Positions 36,425 to 45,045 of a DNA stretch of 51,690 nucleotides are shown here, in pieces; positions within the stretch are counted from its first letter, which is position 1, and every line of letters starts with the position of its first letter. The DNA lies in NCBI GenBank assembly GCA_903875465.1, contig CAIQWB010000071.1, forward strand, positions 1-51,690, written 5' to 3'. A program made the translations under genes and the position numbers. Origin of the DNA: an uncultured Verrucomicrobia subdivision 3 bacterium. GTDB lineage: Bacteria > Verrucomicrobiota > Verrucomicrobiia > Limisphaerales > UBA11358. Below the pieces are notes generated by a model, which worked only from the letters and a program-made list of their open reading frames with translations, made no database searches and was not told where the DNA came from.

Positions 36425-36892
36425 AGGGATAGTTGCAAAACCTACCCAAGAGGAGATTCGGGATTTTCAGAATCAACTCATAGGGTAATGCTTGATTTTA
36501 TATTTGGACAATACGCGCAGTCCCAGCGGGGCGGCGGTCGAGCCTCCAACTCGCGCCTCGCTGCGGTTGGGCAGAGTGCAAGGGCGGCACGCCCTCCCGG
36601 TGCGAGTCCAGAGGCTTGCTTTTGGCCGGGGTTTTTAGTGGGTGAAACCCCTTGAAACGGGGAATCCAACGGGGGCAGTCAGCCCCCCTTGGCGCGGATG
36701 TTGCCCTTGCAACATATCACCGCGCCCCTTACACCTATTGCCTGACGGCATTCTTTTGAGGGGAGATGGCACACCGGCCGGGGTGCGGAGGTTTTTGCGG
36801 GATTGGTTTCCGGTGGTGTCGTCGCGGTGCTCCTTGACCACCGGCTACAGGCTGGGAAGCCTCCGGCTTCGGCGACTGGGGCGGGTTTGGGG
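36425..36892. other. Intergenic boundary where composition returns to high GC
   Basis: The first ~80 bases are AT-rich like the island; from about 36510 the sequence is GC-rich. Small palindromic words are present (for example AGGGCGGCACGCCCT near 36582), along with fragments similar to other repeats in the window. No gene seen. Confidence 0.5.
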
Positions 36893-37132
36893 TCAATGCT
36901 CCCCCGGCATCATCGCAGTGATAGCCGGTTCCGGCGAATCCATGTCGTGTGCGCCACAGAGGGTAACCAGTTTCACCAGCTTGGGGCGGCGGTTGTCTTT
37001 GCGGACATAAAGCGAATACTCGATGTGGTCGCCGTCGCCGCGCCCGCTTTTGGTGGCAAAGCGGAGCATCGAAACGATGGCCCAAAGCCGTCCGGTCTCG
37101 TCCTGACCGGTGACTTTCGGCGGCACGGTCAC
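36893..37132 (-). pseudogene. Remnant of the small protein family carried by the direct repeats
   Basis: A GTG-started 79-aa frame reads TVPPKVTGQDETGRLWAIV, then IEYSLYVRKDNRRPKLVKL, CGAHDMDSPEPAITAMMPGE and stops. Its tail aligns with the minus-strand tail in both 405-bp repeats (ARNDNRAPRLIKLIAECG, DKPEPAITIMMPGED). About 60 bases upstream in another frame lies MTIRSVFDCPDRLTAQAR, which looks like the true N-terminus, so this copy seems frameshifted. Function unknown. A multicopy gene with decayed members suggests a mobile or repeat-associated family. Confidence 0.5.
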
Positions 37133-37641
37133 ATAAGCGTGCCTGGGCCGTGAGGCGGTCGGGACAATCGAACACGGAGCGAATGGTCATGGGGCGGGCT
37201 TTCAGCCCTTGGAAGGATATCTGACGGGTTTCCTGGGGCGTTGCCCCAGGCTGGTATGGGGCGGGCCTTTGGCCCTCGGGAAAGGTGCCGCTCCGGATTG
37301 GGGTTTTTACCGCAAGGAACGCAGGGAGCGCAGGGAAAGGACCGAAGATTTAAGGCGCGAAATAATACACTTTTACAGAAAGTAAGGAAGAGAATGATGG
37401 GCAGGGTGGGGTTGGACCGAGCGATTATGATTCCGTGGCGGGGGAGTCTCGACCTTGGTTGCCCGGCGTCAGCGGCGTGACTCATGCCCCCGAAGGTTTG
37501 GGGCGGGGGTTGGATCAGCGGGCATGGGGCGGGCTTTCAGCCCTTGGAAGGATATCGGACGGGTTTCCTGGGGCGTTGCCCCAGGCTGGTATGGGTCCGG
37601 GCCTTTGGCCCTGGGGAACGGTGGCGCTTCGGATTGCCGCG
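37133..37641. repeat. Cluster of REP-like repeats
   Basis: Two near-identical ~115-bp copies lie at 37188-37310 and 37523-37637. Each contains GGGCTTTCAGCCC and CTGGGGCGTTGCCCCAG hairpins and ends in a CGGATTG-type word. The first is followed by a CGCAAGGAACGCAGGGAGCG-type repeat (37306-37400). Shorter or diverged copies occur at about 376-436, 39390-39461 and 42811-42903. No coding sequence is seen here. Confidence 0.75.
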
Positions 37642-39198
37642 TCAGTTATTAGTGGTGGGCGGGCACCAGGGCGGGATGGGGTCGCTGACGAGGGTTGCGA
37701 GGCTGCGGGGGGGCACGGTCAGGCCGGCGGTGGGGTCGATTTTTGTGCCGGGGGTGAGATTGTCCTGGGCGGAGGTGAGGTAGGGGGTGAACCAGCGCGG
37801 GGAGAGGGGGATGGATTTGGATTGGAGACGGAGGGGTTTGGGGTCGTTGGACTCATTGACGAAGACCAGTACCAAGTGGCCGGTGGCAGGATCCAGGCAG
37901 GCGGAGCCGAGCAGGCCGGAGAGTTCTTGCGGGCCGGAGAGTTCCACGCGCACCATGCCGGGACGGATGAAACGGCTGTAGTTGCCGAGTGCCCAAAGCA
38001 GTTTGGATTGGTAAATGGTCGCGGCATCGCCAGGCTTGCGGTAATCGGTGAAAATCAGGCCGCTTTTAAAATCTTCACCGGCCACGGCGCTCCACCATTG
38101 CCAGGCGGAGGCGTTGACCAACGTGAGGTCGTAGTGAATCACGCGGGCCACGCGCAACGCGGTCGCCATGGTCAGGTCGCGGCCGGGTTCCATGACGCAA
38201 TATTCGCTTTGCCAGATTTTCCAGCCGGGATAGTGTGCGAAGGCGGCGCCCAATTGCTGGCGATCGGGCACGAGGTGGTCGGGAATTTGGTCGGACCAAT
38301 AGCTGTGGTAGGAGATGACGCCGCCAAAGCCGGCGGCGATGGCGGGGTGATCACAAATGAGGTGGAGATAATCGCCGTAATCAGCGTGCCATTTTTCGCG
38401 GGCGGGGGCATCCAGCGCAGCCATGTCGGGCAAGCTGCCGGATTCCGGGCCGAGGATGCGGGTTTTCAGCCCGGCGGCTTGCAGGTGCCGGGCGACGGCG
38501 GTGTAGATGCGGAGGAGATCGACATTGGCGGCGCGATTGCCTTCCTGGCCGTGCTGCCAGTCCCATTGGGGTTCGTTGACGGGCAGGACGTAAGCGAACT
38601 CAATCCGTTCCCGGGGGTCGGGGTGATCACGAAAGTGGCGGAGGATGTCGGTGATATAAAGGGCGTAAGCGTCTTCGGCGCCGGGCTTGAGGTTGGTGGT
38701 GGAGATGTGGTCGGAGCCCAGGTTGCTCAGGCCGTTGCGGGTGAGGCGGAGGGGCGGGCTGTAGAAGGTGGCGAGAAATTGGCGGACGCCATGGGCTTTG
38801 GCAGCGCGCAAAAACCAGCGTTCGTTGGCCTGGCGGGTCCAGTCGTACTGGCCGGGGGCGATTTCGAAGGTTTCAACGGTGCGCCAGGGATCGGGGATGG
38901 TGTGGGTGTTAAGACCCGCACCGACGTTGAACCGCCAGCAGGAGAGGCCGATGCCCTGATTAGTGGAGAAGAGCAGGTCGGCGATGCGTTCCTTGTTGGG
39001 CAGGGACCAGGCGCCGATTTTTTGCATGGACCAGGCATCGTTGGCACCGAAATTATCAATGGTCTGGTAGTGGGTGGCGGGGTCCAACTGGTAAACGTTG
39101 GTGAGGGTTTGGGCGCAGGCGGGGGTGCCAATGGCCAGCCAGCCAGCCAGCAGGCGGGCGAGTAAACTGGTGATCCTGGGGCGGTCCAGACGTTTCAT
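37642..39198 (-). CDS. Glycoside hydrolase family 30-like enzyme, secreted
   Basis: This 518-aa protein has an N-terminal signal segment (about 10-30, cut after ACAQ). The (beta/alpha)8 barrel has acid/base E209 in VLPVNEPQWDW and nucleophile E332 in IWQSEYCVME, with ISYHSYWSD between. The opening HYQTIDNFGANDAWSMQ is typical of GH30 (endo-beta-1,6-galactanase or xylanase-like branches). A C-terminal beta domain follows (about 400-500). Length fits. It faces the GH116 gene in opposite direction; the two start ~390 bases apart. Exact substrate cannot be deduced. Confidence 0.85.
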   Translation of the reverse strand: MKRLDRPRITSLLARLLAGWLAIGTPACAQTLTNVYQLDPATHYQTIDNFGANDAWSMQKIGAWSLPNKERIADLLFSTNQGIGLSCWRFNVGAGLNTHTIPDPWRTVETFEIAPGQYDWTRQANERWFLRAAKAHGVRQFLATFYSPPLRLTRNGLSNLGSDHISTTNLKPGAEDAYALYITDILRHFRDHPDPRERIEFAYVLPVNEPQWDWQHGQEGNRAANVDLLRIYTAVARHLQAAGLKTRILGPESGSLPDMAALDAPAREKWHADYGDYLHLICDHPAIAAGFGGVISYHSYWSDQIPDHLVPDRQQLGAAFAHYPGWKIWQSEYCVMEPGRDLTMATALRVARVIHYDLTLVNASAWQWWSAVAGEDFKSGLIFTDYRKPGDAATIYQSKLLWALGNYSRFIRPGMVRVELSGPQELSGLLGSACLDPATGHLVLVFVNESNDPKPLRLQSKSIPLSPRWFTPYLTSAQDNLTPGTKIDPTAGLTVPPRSLATLVSDPIPPWCPPTTNN

Positions 39199-39588
39199 CG
39201 GATGGAGTTTAAGCGGGGGAGGATTCCGGCGGCAAGCGGGGGGAGTGGGGAATTTTTAACTGGTGCGGCGGCGGGCGCAATGCGGCAAGGAGCCCCAGCG
39301 GGAGTTGGAGGGCACCGACGTCAAACTCGCCAACGTGGTCACCGACCTCACGGGCGTCAGGGCGGCGGAAATGTTGGATTGGTCGTCAGTTGGATCAGGG
39401 GGCATGGGGCGGGCCTTTGGCCCTGGGGAAAGGTGGCGCTTCGGATTGGGGGTTTTTACCATGAATGAATCCGAGGGGGCATGGAAAGTCGGGTTTAAAC
39501 GGCTCTAGAATCATCAGGCGGAGACGGTGGCTTGCACCGGTGGGGCGATTGGTTTAGGGTGCCCGGCAACCACTTATTTCACGTGAAC
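39199..39588. other. Divergent intergenic region between GH30-like and GH116-like genes
   Basis: Holds an IS110-type transposase relic (39284-39376) and a partial REP-like repeat (39390-39461), each described separately or with the repeat cluster. I see no intact gene or clear promoter. Confidence 0.6.
39284..39376 (+). pseudogene. IS110-family transposase relic
   Basis: The plus-strand frame reads GKEPQRELEGTDVKLANVV, then TDLTGVRAAEMLD. This matches the IS110/IS1111 transposase pattern 'LE..(N/D)(I/V)KL..V..D..G..(GR).ML', from memory. It is only ~30 codons; the rest is lost and a REP-like repeat follows directly. The copy is non-functional. Confidence 0.55.
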
Positions 39589-42500
39589 ATGAATGAACCG
39601 GTGAACCATGCAACGGTAAACACAGCGGCGGGGGTTGGCAACCCGGTCCGTTTTTGGAATCGCCGGGATTTTCTCAAATCGTCGGCGGCCTCGGCCCTGG
39701 GGCTGGCGTTGAGCCGGGTGCCAGCCATGGCGGGGCCGTTTACGCGGGAGGATTTTGAGCATTTGGTTCCGGCGGATAAAAAGTTGTCGGCGGAGTGGGT
39801 CAAATCGTTGTTTGAACGGGGGGAGCCGGAGGTGTTGCGCGGGGGGGAGTTGAAGTATGTGGGCATGCCGATTGGGGGGATTGGCGCGGGGCAGCTTTAT
39901 CTGGGGGGGGACGGGCGTTTGTGGCATTGGGATGTGTTTAATTTGCCGGCCAAACGGCCGAGCCCGGATGACGGGCATTACCGCAATCCGCTGGAGCAGG
40001 AATCGCCGTTGGCGCAGGAATTTACCCTGACGGTGGACGGAACAACGCGGCCGCTGAATCGGACGGGGTTTGCGACGGTGGCGTTTCGGGGGGAATATCC
40101 GGTTGGCCGGGTGGAGTATGCGGATCCCGGGGTGCCGGTGACGTTGCAATTGGAGGCGTTTTCGCCGTTCATTCCACTGAATACGGATGACTCGAGTCTG
40201 CCGGCCACGATGCTGCAATTCACAGTGCGCAATCGTTCCGACCGGCACGTTGCCGTCACGTTGACGGGGAGTTTGGAGAACGGGGTTTGCCACGCCCACC
40301 GGCAGGCGAATGGCCAGTTGCGGAATCAAGTCTGGCGGGAGCCGGGGATCACCGGGGTGCTGAGTTCGGCCGAGGCGGTGGCGTCCCCGGCGAGCCAGCG
40401 GCCGGACATTCTGTTCGAGGACTGGAGCCGGGAGGATTATGGGGGGTGGACAGTGGCGGGAACGGCATTTGGCCGCGGGCCGGTCAGGAAGGCGGAGGCC
40501 CCGGCGTACCAGGGGGATTTGGGCGGGGACACGGTGCGGGTGGTCAATTCGCATGCGACGGCCCCGGGCAATTCGGTGGAGGAAAAGGACCAGGCCACGG
40601 GGCGGTTGACGAGCCGGGCGTTTAGGATTGAGCGCGGCTTCATTCATTTCTGGATCGGGGGCGGGCGGCCCCGGCCGGGTTCGCAAATGGGTCTAAGATT
40701 GCTGGTAGACGGTCAGCCGGTGCGGACGGCCAGTGGCCGGGACCAAAACGCGATGGGGCAGCAGTTTTTTGACGTGCGTCCGTATGCGGGTAAAACGGCG
40801 CAGTTGGAAATGGTGGATGATGCGACGGGGCCGTGGGGCAATGTGGGCGTGGGGCGGATTGTGTTCACGGATCAAGTGGCGGAGAGCGGTCCCCTGGACA
40901 AGCTGCCGGACTTTGGCACGCTGGCCCTGGCGGTGCTGGGGGGAGACGCGGCGGATCAGGCCAGTGCGGACAGCACGGTGCCGTTTGGGAATACGTTGAT
41001 GGGGACCCTGAGCCGGCGGATGCAGCTCCAGCCCGGGGAGTCCGCGCAAGTGACGTTTGTGGTGGCCTGGCATTTTCCGAATCTTTCGCTGGGCGGGCGC
41101 TTGCACCAGGCGGGCCGGCATTATGCGACGCGTTTTGCCTCGGCGCAGGCGGTGGTGCAGTATGTGGCGCGGCATTTTGACAGGCTGGCGGGTGACACGC
41201 GGTTGTGGCGCGACACGTGGTATGACAGCACGCTGCCGTATTGGTTTTTGGATCGCACGCTGTTGAACACATCCATTCTGGCCACATCCACTTGTTACCG
41301 GTTTGCGAACGGGCGTTTTTATGGCTGGGAGGGCGTGGGGTGCTGTGAAGGCACGTGCGGGCATGTCTACCATTACGCGCACGCGGCGGCCAGGCTGTTT
41401 CCGGACCTGGAGCGGCGGACGCGGGAGGAGGTTGATTTTGGGCTGGCATTGCAGCCGGATGGGGCGATTCATTTCCGGGGTGAGTTTAATCGAATCCCGG
41501 CGGTGGATGGCCAGGCGGGGTACATTTTGCGGGCGTTGCGGGAACATCAGATGTGCGCCACGCCGGACTTTTTGCACCGCAACTGGCCGCAGATCAAGCG
41601 GGCCACGCAATGGCTGATCGCGAAGGATGGCAATAGTGACGGGCTGATCGAGAGCAACCAGCACAACACGCTGGACACGGATTGGTTTGGTCCGGTGGCG
41701 TGGTTGAGCGGGCTGTATCTGGCCGCGCTCGCGGGGGCGGCCGCCCTGGCGGAGGAAGCGGGGGAGGCGGAGTTCGCGGCGCAATGTCGCGGCATCTTGG
41801 AAACCGGCCGCAAGAACCTGGTGGAGCAGTTGTTTGACGGTGATTATTTTATCAATCGCGTGGATCCGAAGCATCTGGACGCGATTAATTCGGGCACGGG
41901 GTGCGAGATTGACCAGGTTTTTGGGCAGAGCTGGGCGTGGCAGGTGGGGCTGCCACGGGTGTTGCCGGAGGCGGAAACGCGGAAGGCATTGCAGTCGTTG
42001 TGGCGCTATAATTTCTCGCCGGATGTGGGGCCGTACCGGCTGGCCAACCCGCCGGGGCGCTGGTATGCGGTGGCGGGCGAGGCGGGGCTGCTGATGTGTT
42101 CGTTTCCGCGCCGGGACTGGGATTATAACCGGGCCAAGGGCAAAGGACCGGTATGGGCGGCGGGGTATTTTAACGAATGCATGAACGGATTTGAATACCA
42201 GGTGGCGGGGCACATGTTGCGCGAGGGCATGCTGCTGGAGGGGATGGCGATCACGCGGGCCGTGCATGATCGGTATCACGCGGCGCGGCGCAATCCGTGG
42301 AACGAAATTGAATGCGGGGATCATTACGCCCGGAGCATGGCGAGTTACGGGGTGTATCTGGCGGCGTGCGGTTTTGACTATCACGGTCCGAAGCAGCACC
42401 TGGGTTTCGCGCCGAAACTGGCGCCGGAGAATTTTCGCGGGGCCTTTACGAGCGCGGAGGGCTGGGGCAGTTACTGCCAGAAAACCGCGAGCGGCACGAT

Positions 42501-42711
42501 GAACGCCGAAATTGCCGTGCGCTGGGGCGGCTTGAAATTGCGCACACTGGCGCTGGAAGTTCCGGAAATCACCCTGGCCAGTGCGCGGGTGGAACTGGCG
42601 GGGGCCACGCTGCCGACGCAGGTGAAACGGGAGGGAACGCGGGTGACACTCACCCTGCCGGCGGGGACGGAAGTGCGGGCCGGGGAGGTTTTGAAAATCT
42701 TAATCACCTGA
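39589..42711 (+). CDS. GH116-family glycosidase, Tat-exported
   Basis: This 1040-aa protein starts with a twin-arginine signal (NRRDFLKSSAASALGLAL then A-M-A-G, about 18-44). The N-terminal domain contains KYVGMPIGGIGAGQLYLGGDG, a GH116 hallmark, followed by an inserted jelly-roll-like portion (about 280-440) and the (alpha/alpha)6 catalytic domain with GCCEGTCGHVYHYAH (E587), LIESNQHNTLDTDWFG (E688, aligned with the family nucleophile as I recall it) and NECMNGFEYQVAGHM, then RNPWNEIECGDHYARSM. GH116 enzymes are retaining beta-glucosidases/xylosidases or glucosylceramidases. ATG 39589 is chosen because an upstream start adds 19 residues ahead of the signal. Substrate unknown. Confidence 0.87.
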   Translation: MNEPVNHATVNTAAGVGNPVRFWNRRDFLKSSAASALGLALSRVPAMAGPFTREDFEHLVPADKKLSAEWVKSLFERGEPEVLRGGELKYVGMPIGGIGAGQLYLGGDGRLWHWDVFNLPAKRPSPDDGHYRNPLEQESPLAQEFTLTVDGTTRPLNRTGFATVAFRGEYPVGRVEYADPGVPVTLQLEAFSPFIPLNTDDSSLPATMLQFTVRNRSDRHVAVTLTGSLENGVCHAHRQANGQLRNQVWREPGITGVLSSAEAVASPASQRPDILFEDWSREDYGGWTVAGTAFGRGPVRKAEAPAYQGDLGGDTVRVVNSHATAPGNSVEEKDQATGRLTSRAFRIERGFIHFWIGGGRPRPGSQMGLRLLVDGQPVRTASGRDQNAMGQQFFDVRPYAGKTAQLEMVDDATGPWGNVGVGRIVFTDQVAESGPLDKLPDFGTLALAVLGGDAADQASADSTVPFGNTLMGTLSRRMQLQPGESAQVTFVVAWHFPNLSLGGRLHQAGRHYATRFASAQAVVQYVARHFDRLAGDTRLWRDTWYDSTLPYWFLDRTLLNTSILATSTCYRFANGRFYGWEGVGCCEGTCGHVYHYAHAAARLFPDLERRTREEVDFGLALQPDGAIHFRGEFNRIPAVDGQAGYILRALREHQMCATPDFLHRNWPQIKRATQWLIAKDGNSDGLIESNQHNTLDTDWFGPVAWLSGLYLAALAGAAALAEEAGEAEFAAQCRGILETGRKNLVEQLFDGDYFINRVDPKHLDAINSGTGCEIDQVFGQSWAWQVGLPRVLPEAETRKALQSLWRYNFSPDVGPYRLANPPGRWYAVAGEAGLLMCSFPRRDWDYNRAKGKGPVWAAGYFNECMNGFEYQVAGHMLREGMLLEGMAITRAVHDRYHAARRNPWNEIECGDHYARSMASYGVYLAACGFDYHGPKQHLGFAPKLAPENFRGAFTSAEGWGSYCQKTASGTMNAEIAVRWGGLKLRTLALEVPEITLASARVELAGATLPTQVKREGTRVTLTLPAGTEVRAGEVLKILIT

Positions 42712-42810
42712 ATTTGGGGCAAGCGAGCGCGGCAATTATGTGGCCGGAGCGGTGGCCGAGAATGATTGGAATACCATCGCGTCTCATCGCCACCCGGTCC
42801 CATTCAACGA

Positions 42811-42903
42811 ATGGCACGGGCTTTCAGCCCTTTGACCCGAGCGGCGGGGGTGCTTGGGGCGTTGCCCCAGGCTGGCCTGGGGCCGCGCCGGTGGCGTTCG
42901 CGG
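42811..42903. repeat. REP-like hairpin repeat between GH116 and phosphohexomutase genes
   Basis: Contains GGGCTTTCAGCCC and TTGGGGCGTTGCCCCA hairpins, then GGCCTGGGGCCGCGCC. It is a copy of the family also seen at 37188 and 37523, lying between the two convergent gene ends, where it may also act as a terminator. Confidence 0.7.
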
Positions 42904-42916
42904 AGACGCCCAGACT

Positions 42917-44416
42917 TCACATGCCCTTCGCGATTTTCTCCAAAATTTCCAGGGCGATGGCGTTCATTTCGCGGGCGCGGAAGTCGGTGGCGGCCTCGGT
43001 GTAGCAGCGGAGTTCGGGGGCGTTGCCGGAGGGGCGCAGGTGGATGACCTCGGCGTTGGTAAAGGTGCAGCGCAGGCCGTCGGTGCGGTCGAGACCCGCG
43101 ACCTGGCCGGCGATGCTGCCGAACATGCTTTCGAGGGCCAGTTGGTCGGCTTTCAAGTCGCCGGTGCTGAAGCGGGCGAGGATGGCGGCGCTCTTGGCGG
43201 TGGCGAAGTTTTGGATGCGGTCGCTGGCGGTGTAGCGGGCGGGCAGGGTGGCGGCGAGTTGCGACACGGTTTTGCCTTCGCGGCGGGCCAGGAGCAGGAT
43301 GCCGAGCATGACAATGATGGCATCGCGGGTGGGCAGGGCCCCCAGCGGGCGGCCATCCAGCACGAGGTCGGAATTGAGGAGGAACCCGCCGTTGGCTTCG
43401 TAGCCGACGACGCGCTGGGCACCGGCGGCCCGGGCGGCTTGCAGGGAGACGATGACAAAGGGGGAGCCGATGCGGGTGCGGCGGACTTCGCGAAACCAGC
43501 CGCTTTTTTCCACGGCGGTGTTGCAGCTCACGGGGGTGCTGACGCTGTCGGCTGCGAGAAATTTGGCGCACAAGATGCCGGCGACATCGCCGCGGAGCCA
43601 TTCGCCGCGTTCATCGCCCACGAGGGGTCGGTCGCTGTCGCCATCGGCGGAGACAATGGCATCAAAACCCGGCTGGGCGGCCCATTGGCGGGCGAGGGCG
43701 ACGTCCTCCGGGCGGATGGCCTCGGTATCGACGGGAATGAATTTATCGGAGCGGCCAAGCGGGGTGACGCGCGCGCCGAGACCGGTGAGGACCTGGACGA
43801 GGACATCGCGGCCGACGGCGGAATGCTGGTAGACGGCAATGTGCAACCCCTGGAGGGCATCGGCCGGGAAGGCGTTTAAGTAACGCTGAATATACGCCTG
43901 CTCGGCAGCCGGGGAAACCGGGCGGGCGGCGGTGACGGGGGCGGCAAACCAGCCGGCGGCATCGAAGCGGGCGGGGTCAACGGTCACGGTCTGGCCGGCG
44001 ATGCCGGGTTCGTCGCTCTTGAGGACTTCACCGGCGCATTTGTTGAACTTGATGCCGTTGCGATCGTCGGGAATGTGGCTGCCAGTCACCATGATGGCGG
44101 GGATGTGGTGGGTGAGGCCGTAGAGCGCCACGGCGGGCGACGGGGTTTTGCCACAATTCACGGGGACGTAGCCCATATCAGCGGCGGCCTGCATGACGGC
44201 GAGCATGACGCGGTCGGTGCTGGGGCGGAAATCGCCGCCGACGGCGACGCGTTCGCCGGCGCGCTGGAGTTCGCCGATGGTTTCGAGGTACTGGAGAAAA
44301 CCACGGGTGTAGGCGTAACAAACCAGGTCGGTCATGGCGGTGGCCAGGCCACGGGCGCCGCTGGTGCCAAAGGCCACGCCACTGGAGGCCATCAATTCTT
44401 TAATGCTCAGGTTCAT
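42917..44416 (-). CDS. Phosphomannomutase/phosphoglucomutase family (alpha-D-phosphohexomutase)
   Basis: This 499-aa protein interconverts hexose 1- and 6-phosphates. The phosphorylated Ser is S113 in MVTGSHIPDDRNGIK, and the metal loop is D258-G-D-S-D-R263. The start motif FGTSGARG precedes a sugar-binding loop (GYEANGGFLLN), and a phosphate-binding RPSGNAPELR sits at the C-terminus. Length is a little above average. It starts 37 bases beyond the EpsI-like stop; it may join the exosortase operon and supply sugar nucleotides for an exported polysaccharide. Confidence 0.93.
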   Translation of the reverse strand: MNLSIKELMASSGVAFGTSGARGLATAMTDLVCYAYTRGFLQYLETIGELQRAGERVAVGGDFRPSTDRVMLAVMQAAADMGYVPVNCGKTPSPAVALYGLTHHIPAIMVTGSHIPDDRNGIKFNKCAGEVLKSDEPGIAGQTVTVDPARFDAAGWFAAPVTAARPVSPAAEQAYIQRYLNAFPADALQGLHIAVYQHSAVGRDVLVQVLTGLGARVTPLGRSDKFIPVDTEAIRPEDVALARQWAAQPGFDAIVSADGDSDRPLVGDERGEWLRGDVAGILCAKFLAADSVSTPVSCNTAVEKSGWFREVRRTRIGSPFVIVSLQAARAAGAQRVVGYEANGGFLLNSDLVLDGRPLGALPTRDAIIVMLGILLLARREGKTVSQLAATLPARYTASDRIQNFATAKSAAILARFSTGDLKADQLALESMFGSIAGQVAGLDRTDGLRCTFTNAEVIHLRPSGNAPELRCYTEAATDFRAREMNAIALEILEKIAKGM

Positions 44417-44453
44417 GCGGTAGGAGTGGTTTAAAATTCAGATCCAGGACGGT

Positions 44454-45041
44454 TCAAGATTCGAGGAGTCCGGGGAATTGGCGGAGGAGCATTTCCCAGT
44501 CGAGGGACTCGCGGTTGACGGGCTGGAGGACAAACAAAATGGGTTCTTCGCCGGAATGGCCGAGGGTGATGCGGCGCCAGGTGGTTTGCCACCAATATTG
44601 GAGGGCGGAGGCGTGGCGGGTGCGGCCATCGGAGAGCCAGTACATGGCTTCCACACTGCGGCCGGCCTTGGTGAGGGACAGCACGCGGGCGTAACCGCCG
44701 AGCACGCGGATATCGCGGGCGGTGCCCATGGTCCAGCCGGCGCCGCGAAAGCAATACGTGGGGTCGTGAATGGCGTGGCGGTTGCGGGAACCATCGATGG
44801 CCACCATGATGACTTGCTGGCGGCCGACCTGGTAGAGGCGTTTCACGACGCGGGCGGGAGAATAGATGGAGGTTTCCACCTCGGCGAGGGGGAGTTCGCG
44901 CCCTTGATAGCCCAGGCCGCTCATGGGGATGGCGTTCAACCGCGCGCTGGCATCCCGCAGGGGGACGAACTGCCAGATGAGGCTGAGCACGACGGCGGCG
45001 CCGAGCGTGAGCCAGATGATTGTTTTGGCGGGAATTTTCAT
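44454..45041 (-). CDS. EpsI-like exosortase-associated protein
   Basis: This 195-aa protein has one N-terminal membrane segment (KTIIWLTLGAAVVLSLIW) and an outer domain with the EpsI pattern, H-D-P-x-x-C-F-x-G-A-G-W (HDPTYCFRGAGW), followed by RVLSLTKAGRSVEAMYWL. EpsI domains occur next to exosortases and are thought to help in the sorted-protein or exopolysaccharide system. ATG 45041 is chosen; the frame upstream runs into the membrane-protein gene. Role is inferred from context. Confidence 0.8.
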   Translation of the reverse strand: MKIPAKTIIWLTLGAAVVLSLIWQFVPLRDASARLNAIPMSGLGYQGRELPLAEVETSIYSPARVVKRLYQVGRQQVIMVAIDGSRNRHAIHDPTYCFRGAGWTMGTARDIRVLGGYARVLSLTKAGRSVEAMYWLSDGRTRHASALQYWWQTTWRRITLGHSGEEPILFVLQPVNRESLDWEMLLRQFPGLLES

Positions 45042-45045
45042 AAAA

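Noticed and set aside
37435-39165. 576-codon plus-strand frame, antisense to the GH30-like gene
   Set aside because: It lies on the opposite strand of a gene with intact catalytic motifs. The glycine/valine-rich translation is the expected shadow of a high-GC gene.
40693-42399. 568-codon minus-strand frame inside the GH116 gene
   Set aside because: Arg/Pro/His-rich shadow of the glycosidase; no family match.
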